This document shows positions 54,625-64,000 of a stretch of 64,000 bases of DNA, one piece after another; the first letter of the stretch is position 1, and each line of letters starts with the position of its first letter. The notes beneath the pieces were generated by a model. The model saw only the letters and a program-made list of their open reading frames with translations. It did not search any database and was not told the DNA's origin. Source of the DNA: Janibacter sp. HTCC2649 (lineage in GTDB: Bacteria; Actinomycetota; Actinomycetes; Actinomycetales; Dermatophilaceae); the NCBI RefSeq assembly GCF_000152705.1, contig NZ_CH672413.1, positions 1,401,978 through 1,465,977 of the forward strand, given 5' to 3'. A program made the translations under genes and the position numbers.

Positions 54625-56710
54625 AGACGGTGGGAGCGGCCGTGGTCAGGCGGGAGTCGCGGATGACGTCGACGAAGCGGCCCATGATGTCGTTGAGGCC
54701 GAAGTCCTTGGGCGTGAACACCTCAGCCACACCGATGGCCTTGAGCTTGGCGGCATCGGACTCGGGGATGATCCCGCCGACGATGACCGGGATGTCGCCC
54801 GCCCCGGCCTCACGCAGCCGGTCGAGGACCTCGGGGATGAGCTCCATGTGCGACCCGGACAGGATCGAGATCCCGACGAGGTGGACGTCCTCGGACACGG
54901 CGGCCGCGACGATCTGCTCAGGCGTCAGGCGGATGCCCTGGTAGATGACCTCGAAGCCGGCGTCGCGCGCGCGCACGGCAATCTGCTCGGCTCCGTTGGA
55001 GTGACCGTCGAGGCCCGGCTTGCCCACGAGAACGCGCAGGGTCTCGCCCAGCTCGTCGCGCAGTCCGGCCACGCGCTCGCGCACTGCGGAGAGCTCGGCG
55101 CCGGCAGCTCCGCCGGTCAGGCCGACCGTGCCCGTCACCCCGGTCGGTGCACGGAACTCGCCGAACACCTCGCGCAGGGCCTGCGCCCACTCCCCCGTGG
55201 TGACCTCGGCGCGAGCGCACTCGATCGAGGCCTCCATGAGGTTCTCGTCGGTCTGTGCCGCGGCCTTGAGCCGAGCCAGCGCCGCGACCGCGCGCTCGCG
55301 CTTCACCGGATCGGCGTCGCGGGTCTCGCGCCACTCGCGCACTGCCTTGGCGGCTGCGGCCTCGACGCCTGCGTCGACGGACTGGATCGCGGTGTCGAGG
55401 TCGGCCGTCAGCGGGTTGGGCTCGGTGGTCTCGAACTTGTTGACACCGACGACGATGTCCTCACCGGCCTCGATGCGCTGGCGACGCAGCGCGTGCGAGG
55501 CGACGAGGGCCGACTTCATGTAGCCGCTCTCGACGGCAGCGACCGCCCCGCCCAGCTCGGCGACCCGGGCGATCTCGGCCTTGGCGCCGGCGACCAGCTC
55601 GGCCACCTTGGCCTCGACGACGGCCGACCCCTCGAAGAGGTCTTCGTACTCGAGCAGGTCGGACTCGTAGGCGAGCACCTGCTGCATGCGCAGGGACCAC
55701 TGCTGGTCCCAGGGACGCGGGAGGCCAAGCGCTTCGTTCCACGCCGGCAGCTGCACGGCGCGCGCGCGGGCACCCTTGGAGAGCGTCACCGCGAGCATCT
55801 CGAGGACGATGCGCTGCACATTGTTCTCTGGTTGCGCCTCGGTGAGCCCGAGCGAGTTGACCTGCACGCCGTAGCGGAAGCGTCGCTGCTTGGCGTCGGT
55901 CACGCCGTAGCGCTCCCGGGTCAGCTCGTCCCAGAGCTCGACGAAGGCGCGCATCTTGCACATCTCCTCGACGAACCGCACACCGGCGTTGACGAAGAAC
56001 GAGATGCGCGCGACGACCTCGCCGAAGCGCTCCTGCGGCACCTGGCCCGCGTCACGCACGGCATCAAGCACGGCAATCGCCGTGGACATCGCGTAGGCGA
56101 TCTCCTGCACGGGCGTCGCGCCAGCCTCCTGGAGGTGATAGCTGCAGATGTTGATCGGGTTCCACTTGGGGATGTCAGAAACGGTGTAGGACACCATGTC
56201 CGTGATGAGCCGCAGGGATGGAGCCGGCGCAAAGACGTAGGTACCGCGCGACAGGTACTCCTTGATGATGTCGTTCTGGGTCGTGCCGCCGAGCGCCTTG
56301 ACCACCGACGCCGGGTCCTCGTCCGCAGCAGTCGCCTGGTCCTCAGCCGCGACCTGATACATCGCGAGCAGCCACATCGCCGTCGCGTTGATCGTCATTG
56401 AGGTGTTCATCTGACCGAGCGGGATCTGGTCGAACAGCGCGCGCATGTCACCGATGTGCGAGATGGGGACACCGACCTTGCCCACCTCGCCGCGCGCCAG
56501 CACGTGGTCGGGGTCGTAGCCCGTCTGCGTCGGCAGGTCGAAGGCGACCGACAGCCCCGTCTGCCCCTTCGCGAGGTTGCGGCGGTACAACGCGTTGGAT
56601 GCAGCGGCACTGGAGTGGCCGGCATACGTGCGCATGACCCACGGACGGTCGCGCTCGGGGCGAGCAGGAGCGGCGGCGGGCGCGATTGCGGCAGAAGGGT
56701 CTTCGGGCAT
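54623..56710 (-). CDS. ecm: ethylmalonyl-CoA mutase (MeaA-type, B12-dependent)
   Basis: Ecm converts (2R)-ethylmalonyl-CoA to methylsuccinyl-CoA with adenosylcobalamin. The 695-residue single chain has the substrate barrel (RTYAGHSSAAASNALYRRNL..., TINATAMWLLAMYQ) and a C-terminal B12 domain with base-off ligand His570 in GKPGLDGHSNG. The stretches GIRLTPEQIVAAA and SILSGSHMELIPEV are the form seen in MeaA/Ecm and differ from the methylmalonyl-CoA mutase form. ATG 56710 has TAGCGT seven bases upstream and GAAGG just before it. With Ccr and the epimerase it is the third diagnostic enzyme of the pathway. Confidence 0.92.
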   Translation of the reverse strand: MPEDPSAAIAPAAAPARPERDRPWVMRTYAGHSSAAASNALYRRNLAKGQTGLSVAFDLPTQTGYDPDHVLARGEVGKVGVPISHIGDMRALFDQIPLGQMNTSMTINATAMWLLAMYQVAAEDQATAADEDPASVVKALGGTTQNDIIKEYLSRGTYVFAPAPSLRLITDMVSYTVSDIPKWNPINICSYHLQEAGATPVQEIAYAMSTAIAVLDAVRDAGQVPQERFGEVVARISFFVNAGVRFVEEMCKMRAFVELWDELTRERYGVTDAKQRRFRYGVQVNSLGLTEAQPENNVQRIVLEMLAVTLSKGARARAVQLPAWNEALGLPRPWDQQWSLRMQQVLAYESDLLEYEDLFEGSAVVEAKVAELVAGAKAEIARVAELGGAVAAVESGYMKSALVASHALRRQRIEAGEDIVVGVNKFETTEPNPLTADLDTAIQSVDAGVEAAAAKAVREWRETRDADPVKRERAVAALARLKAAAQTDENLMEASIECARAEVTTGEWAQALREVFGEFRAPTGVTGTVGLTGGAAGAELSAVRERVAGLRDELGETLRVLVGKPGLDGHSNGAEQIAVRARDAGFEVIYQGIRLTPEQIVAAAVSEDVHLVGISILSGSHMELIPEVLDRLREAGAGDIPVIVGGIIPESDAAKLKAIGVAEVFTPKDFGLNDIMGRFVDVIRDSRLTTAAPTV

Positions 56711-56768
56711 GCCTTCAACGCTACGCGGGGCCCACCGGTCGAGACAGGGTCTCAGGCGGTGAGAGTGC

Positions 56769-57824
56769 TCACGCCGCGAGGGAGGCGCGCGGGCGCCGAG
56801 AAGGCGAAAGCCGGTCAACGAGCCACTCCACCGGTCCCCGCCCGACGAATCGAGCCCAGGCCCAGGCCGTGACGAGCGCCACGAAGAGCAGCAGGCCGAA
56901 GGGCAACCAGCCGCCCGCGGGGAACCTCGGGATGAGGGGCACGAGCAGCACGACGTGGAAGACGTAGAGGGACAGCGCCACCTGACCGACGAGCGAGAGT
57001 GGGCGCAGCACGGCATACACGGCTGGCCGTCCTCCCGCGGCGATGTCAACGGCCATGACGATCCCGTATGCCGCCAGCGCCAGTCCGTTCTCCTGCACCT
57101 GGTCCGGGTAGTCACCGGAGAAGACGACGGGGTGCCCGAGCAGCTCCGCGGCGAAGCTGGCCCACAGCATGGTCAGCCCGCCGAGGGCGCACCACCACGA
57201 GGTGCGTTCGTCACCGAGCCCGCGCCGCGCCAGCACTGCCCCCACGAGGAAGAGCGGGAGGAGGGTGAGGACGCGGTAGTGCACGTTGGTGACGAGCCAC
57301 TGCACCAGCGGGTTGGCTGCCCAGTCAGCCGTGGTGGCAACCATGCCCGCGACGCCACCGCCCGCGCGGGTCACCGCCTCGATCACCCAGGGACCGCCGA
57401 CGAACAGAACGGCAGAGATCCCCACCAGCCATCGCGTCCCCAGAACGAGCAGGGGGGTGCCGATGATGAGCAGGAGTCCCAGGATGTGCAGGATCACGGC
57501 GACCCAGTGGTTCAGCTGCTCCAGACCCACGCCGAGGGCGATGAGGGCGAGACCCCTCACGGTCGCGCGACCCACCCCTCGCGCAGCGGAAGCACGATCG
57601 AAGACCAGGCCCGCGGCCACACCCATGACGAGGACGAACAGCGGCGAAGCAAGGTCATTGACCTGTTGCAGGACGAACGCGCCGGAGGTCGACACCCGCT
57701 CACTGATGAACGGAACTCCGTGGGCGATGACCATCGCGACGACGGCCAGTCCACGCGCAGCATCCAACCCGAGAACGCGTCGGGGGACGGCATCGCCGTC
57801 AACGGCGGTCACGGGATCTGCCAC
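56769..57824 (-). CDS. polytopic membrane acyltransferase-like protein (DUF1624/DUF418-like)
   Basis: The 351-residue protein has about ten predicted helices and starts with RRVLGLDAARGLAVVAMVIAHG, the mark of the heparan-alpha-glucosaminide acetyltransferase/DUF1624-DUF418 group, which acetylates envelope sugars or remains uncharacterised. The start is GTG 57824, inside the last unit of a 17-bp tandem repeat. It has no clear ribosome site. Confidence 0.75.
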   Translation of the reverse strand: MADPVTAVDGDAVPRRVLGLDAARGLAVVAMVIAHGVPFISERVSTSGAFVLQQVNDLASPLFVLVMGVAAGLVFDRASAARGVGRATVRGLALIALGVGLEQLNHWVAVILHILGLLLIIGTPLLVLGTRWLVGISAVLFVGGPWVIEAVTRAGGGVAGMVATTADWAANPLVQWLVTNVHYRVLTLLPLFLVGAVLARRGLGDERTSWWCALGGLTMLWASFAAELLGHPVVFSGDYPDQVQENGLALAAYGIVMAVDIAAGGRPAVYAVLRPLSLVGQVALSLYVFHVVLLVPLIPRFPAGGWLPFGLLLFVALVTAWAWARFVGRGPVEWLVDRLSPSRRPRASLAA

Positions 57825-57858
57825 ATCACGGAACCTGCCACATCACAGAATCTGCCAC
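57808..57858. repeat. 17-bp tandem repeat (x3) over a start codon
   Basis: On the minus strand GTGGCAGATTCTGTGAT, GTGGCAGGTTCCGTGAT and GTGGCAGATCCCGTGAC follow without gap (57858-57842, 57841-57825, 57824-57808). The last unit is the first six codons of the membrane acyltransferase gene, so every unit presents a GTG in a different frame. Confidence 0.85.
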
Positions 57859-57892
57859 ACGGACGGGGCTGGCAGACGGTGTGTCGCAGAGG

Positions 57893-58261
57893 TCAGCTGA
57901 CTGCGGTGGCGATCGCCGACGGCATGGCGCCGACGACGTGGTTCAAACGGGCGCGACGCAGCAGTCGCAGAGTGCGCTCGTCGGCATCGACGATGCAGAA
58001 GCTGCGTGAGCCTCGGCGAGCGCGCCGCAGACACTCGACGATGACGCCGAAGCCGGTCGCGTCACCGATCTCGCACTCAGCGAGATCGAGGAGGAGGTCG
58101 TCGTGGCCGTCATCGACGATGCGGTGCAGCACCATGCGCACGTCCGGGACGGTGTGGAAGTCGAGGCGTCCGCGCAGCGAAACATGGTGTCCAGACGCGT
58201 CGCGACGCTCGTCGAGCGTCACGATCGTGTGTCCACGCTGATCCACGGTCGCCTTCTTCAT
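57893..58261 (-). CDS. STAS-domain anti-sigma factor antagonist-like protein
   Basis: The 122-residue protein has a STAS fold: VSLRGRLDFHTV, LLLDLAECEIGDATGFGVI and a C-terminal helix. In SpoIIAA/RsbV the loop DSSG carries the regulatory phosphoserine; here it is DATG with Thr69, still phosphorylatable. No anti-sigma kinase or sigma gene is adjacent, so it is an orphan. I start at ATG 58261 (MKKATVDQ); an ATG 21 codons earlier is possible. It is divergent from the cobalamin adenosyltransferase gene. Confidence 0.8.
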   Translation of the reverse strand: MKKATVDQRGHTIVTLDERRDASGHHVSLRGRLDFHTVPDVRMVLHRIVDDGHDDLLLDLAECEIGDATGFGVIVECLRRARRGSRSFCIVDADERTLRLLRRARLNHVVGAMPSAIATAVS

Positions 58262-58346
58262 GTGGGCCCCATTGAACGCGACGGTTCCCACGGTCCGGGC
58301 ATGCTCCGGGTAAAGAATCGGCAAAGGCGTCTGGCAGTCTCATCCC

Positions 58347-59012
58347 ATGGTCAACCTCACCCGCATCTACACGCGCACCGGCGATGACGGCACCACCGGC
58401 CTCGGAGACTTCAGCCGCACGAGCAAGACGGACCCGCGCCTGGCGGCCTATGCCGACGTCAACGAGGCCAATGCGGTCATCGGGGTCGTCCTCGCGACCG
58501 GCACCCTCACCGACGACGTCCGCGCGATCCTCACCCGGGTGCAGAACGACCTCTTCGACGTCGGCGCCGACCTGTGCACTCCCCTGCTCGAGAACCCCGA
58601 GTACCCGCCGCTGCGCGTCCAGTCGGTGTGGATCGACGAGCTCGAGGCCGACTGCGACACCCAGAACGCCAAGGTCGAGAAACTTCGCTCCTTCATCCTT
58701 CCGGGAGGCTCGGTCGGCGCGGCCCACCTCCACCAGGCAACCACGGTCGTCCGCCGGGCGGAGCGCACGACCTGGGCGGCCATCGAGGCTCACGGCACCG
58801 AGGTGGGGACAACCCAGGGTGAGGGTGGCGTCAACCCGACCACGGCGGCATACCTCAACCGTCTTTCCGATCTGCTGTTCATTCTCGCGCGCGTGGCCAA
58901 CCTCGACGCGGGCGGCGACGTCCTGTGGCAGCCGGGCGGCGGTCGCGTGACCGCACCCCCCAAGGGCACCAAGAACTCGGAGACCGACGACCCCACGACC
59001 GACGACGACTGA
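58347..59012 (+). CDS. PduO-type cob(I)alamin adenosyltransferase
   Basis: The enzyme makes adenosylcobalamin from cob(I)alamin and ATP. The 221-residue protein has the N-terminal ATP loop YTRTGDDGTTGL, and VVRRAERTTWAA and LNRLSDLLFILAR in the helical core; the last 20 residues are an acidic tail. It supplies the cofactor for Ecm 1.6 kb away. CAGTCT six bases before the ATG may be a leaderless -10. It converges with the DUF2550 gene. Confidence 0.93.
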   Translation: MVNLTRIYTRTGDDGTTGLGDFSRTSKTDPRLAAYADVNEANAVIGVVLATGTLTDDVRAILTRVQNDLFDVGADLCTPLLENPEYPPLRVQSVWIDELEADCDTQNAKVEKLRSFILPGGSVGAAHLHQATTVVRRAERTTWAAIEAHGTEVGTTQGEGGVNPTTAAYLNRLSDLLFILARVANLDAGGDVLWQPGGGRVTAPPKGTKNSETDDPTTDDD

Positions 59013-59027
59013 GCTGCGCTCCAGTCG

Positions 59028-59456
59028 TCAGGCGACGTTGACGTTGAAACCGGGGGGCGAACTCTCGAGCCAGGCACGCAACGACGTGTATGCCGCCGGG
59101 CTGAGGGCGAGCTCGTAGTCCTCCGACCGCGACCGGCCGGTCACACAGACCGCGTCCGAGGGGAGCCCCGGGACGGCCTCGCCGAGCCGGCGTGGCGCCC
59201 CGAGGTCTAGGTCGTGGCGGATCCACGAGTGACCGGGACGCAAAGAGGGACCGACGACTGAGAACCAGTCGAGTCGATCCCCCGCGATGCGCGCCAGGCC
59301 GAGACGCCAACGGCGGTCTCCGGTGCTGATCGCGCACAGCATGAGCGGCTTGCCGCCCGAGATGTAGCGGCGACGCAGCCAGACGTAGACGATGGACGCC
59401 ACGAGAAGGGCGAGCGCCACCACGAGCACGAGCTCGATGGTGGCGATCGGCGTCAT
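59028..59456 (-). CDS. DUF2550 membrane-anchored protein
   Basis: The 142-residue protein has one N-terminal helix (about 5-27) then a basic cytoplasmic domain (GGKPLMLCAISTGDRRWRLGLARI, DWFSVVGPSLRPG). DUF2550 genes characteristically follow atpC in actinobacteria, as here, 18 bases away. Function unknown. Confidence 0.85.
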   Translation of the reverse strand: MTPIATIELVLVVALALLVASIVYVWLRRRYISGGKPLMLCAISTGDRRWRLGLARIAGDRLDWFSVVGPSLRPGHSWIRHDLDLGAPRRLGEAVPGLPSDAVCVTGRSRSEDYELALSPAAYTSLRAWLESSPPGFNVNVA

Positions 59457-59474
59457 GGCATTCCCCGCCCGGAT

Positions 59475-59744
59475 CTAGTTGGTCAGACCCGAGGCGTCGA
59501 CGGCCTCGGCGAGGATCGTGACGCGGTCGTGGTCGACCGAGAGGAAGCCACTGTCGATGGTGGCCGTGCGCACTCCACCCTCGGCGTGGATCTTGACCTC
59601 GCCCTCGACGAGAACGCCGAGCAGGGGGGTGTGACCGGGCAGGATGCCGAGCTCACCCTCGATGGTGCGGGCGCTCACCTGGCTCGCCTCGCCCTCCCAG
59701 ACCTTGCGGTCCGCGGCAACGAGTTCGACCTGAAGCTGGCTCAC
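59475..59744 (-). CDS. atpC: F1Fo ATP synthase epsilon subunit, short form
   Basis: At 89 residues this is only the N-terminal beta-sandwich of epsilon (MSQLQVELVAADRKVW...GELGILPGHTPLLGVLVEG...GFLSVDHDRVTILAEAV), which joins the gamma subunit to the c-ring. The C-terminal two-helix domain that inhibits ATP hydrolysis in E. coli is missing. The frame ends cleanly and no remnant follows, so it is a natural short form. It follows atpD by 120 bases holding alternative hairpins. Confidence 0.92.
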   Translation of the reverse strand: MSQLQVELVAADRKVWEGEASQVSARTIEGELGILPGHTPLLGVLVEGEVKIHAEGGVRTATIDSGFLSVDHDRVTILAEAVDASGLTN

Positions 59745-59796
59745 GAGTTCCTCCGGGAAGTGATGTGGGTGTGAAGTCTAGCGGCGCTGGCTGGGA

Positions 59797-59849
59797 GGCC
59801 CTGCACCGTATGACGCAGGGCCGATACCGCTCGCGGCATCGGCCCTGCG
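59797..59849 (-). promoter_or_regulatory. alternative hairpins between atpD and atpC
   Basis: GCAGGGCC (59815-59822) can pair with GGCCCTGC at 59797-59804 or with the copy at 59841-59848. The second choice extends to a perfect 12-bp stem (59814-59825 with 59838-59849). The two structures exclude each other, as in an attenuator or a translation switch for atpC. Confidence 0.5.
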
Positions 59850-59864
59850 ATCAAGCGTGAAGAA

Positions 59865-62239
<2,375 letters not shown>

Positions 62240-62297
62240 AGTTTTCCGCCTTCCTGTTTCTCAGGTTGCTGTCTCTGCTGTCGAAAAATCTTTGCTG

Positions 62298-62381
62298 CCC
62301 AAAATCTTGGGTATGCCGTGCAGTCGCCGTGGGCGACCACGCTGCGGGTGCCGGGTGGTCACCATCGGTGACCACCCGGCA
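62298..62381 (-). promoter_or_regulatory. three hairpins in the atpA-atpG spacer
   Basis: Within 149 bases lie TGCCGGGTGGTCACC with its perfect inverse (62349-62363, 62367-62381; 3-base loop), GTCGCC/GGCGAC (62323-62337) and CCCAA/TTGGG (62298-62311). The first is very stable and comes seven bases after the atpA stop. They may set processing or relative expression of alpha and gamma; none is followed at once by a T tract. Confidence 0.55.
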
Positions 62382-62388
62382 TACCGGA

Positions 62389-64000
<1,612 letters not shown>

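Overview
The window is about 64 kb of GC-rich, densely packed DNA from an actinobacterium. GTG starts, overlapping ATGA/GTGA gene junctions and leaderless promoters are frequent. The gene content (maltosyltransferase GlgE pathway, EndoMS/NucS mismatch endonuclease, mycothiol-dependent enzyme family, DUF2550 next to atpC, ethylmalonyl-CoA enzymes) fits the Actinomycetota; a member of the Intrasporangiaceae is my guess, not something proved here. No rRNA, tRNA, CRISPR array, prophage or insertion sequence is visible.

Region by region. (1) 1-1627: a partial gene on the minus strand that looks like a 2-oxoglutarate/Fe(II) oxygenase with a long extra C-terminal part. (2) 2073-13938: an alpha-glucan block, with glgP divergent from the operon glgE-treS-mak-glgB-pgm. 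It converts trehalose to maltose 1-phosphate and on to branched alpha-glucan, with phosphorolytic recycling. (3) 13965-18083: a minus-strand run of a cysteine-less thioredoxin/TPR protein, two serine esterases and an ATP-grasp enzyme, of unknown joint function. (4) 18158-20590: an envelope lipoprotein, a membrane partner and a MarR regulator. (5) 20646-29959: a sugar-utilisation island with a secreted PIG-L deacetylase fused to a CBM9-like domain, an ABC importer, a PfkB kinase and, divergently, a DeoR regulator with a GH4 phospho-glycosidase. (6) 29975-32388: a MarR/MFS pair flanked on both sides by one family of palindromic repeats. On one side the repeats form a 158-bp duplication carrying a fossil of the MarR tail. 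(7) 32409-37115: a FtsX-type ABC transporter with two ATPases. (8) 37243-43642 plus 48564-50342, 54623-56710 and 58347-59012: much of the acyl-CoA and B12 machinery of the ethylmalonyl-CoA pathway (thiolase, MeaB, epimerase, Ccr, tandem 3-hydroxyacyl-CoA dehydrogenase, Ecm, cobalamin adenosyltransferase). It is interspersed with a fused receiver/thioredoxin-reductase-like flavoprotein, an AI-2E family permease, a dimethylglycine-dehydrogenase-like enzyme, NucS, an Eis-like acetyltransferase and others. (9) 59028-64000: the end of the F1Fo ATP synthase operon (atpA partial, atpG, atpD, atpC) followed by a DUF2550 gene.

Three patterns run across the window. An octamer, CGGCATAC/GTATGCCG, occurs about 40 times, far above what composition predicts, and forces otherwise rare Tyr and Ala codons. 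At least nine genes have a -10 hexamer (often TAGCGT) six to eight bases before the start codon, the signature of leaderless mRNAs. Stable hairpins sit in spacers inside the ATP synthase operon and near gene ends elsewhere. The best candidates for undescribed biology are the esterase/ATP-grasp operon, the deacetylase-GH4 sugar island, the palindromic repeat family and the octamer.
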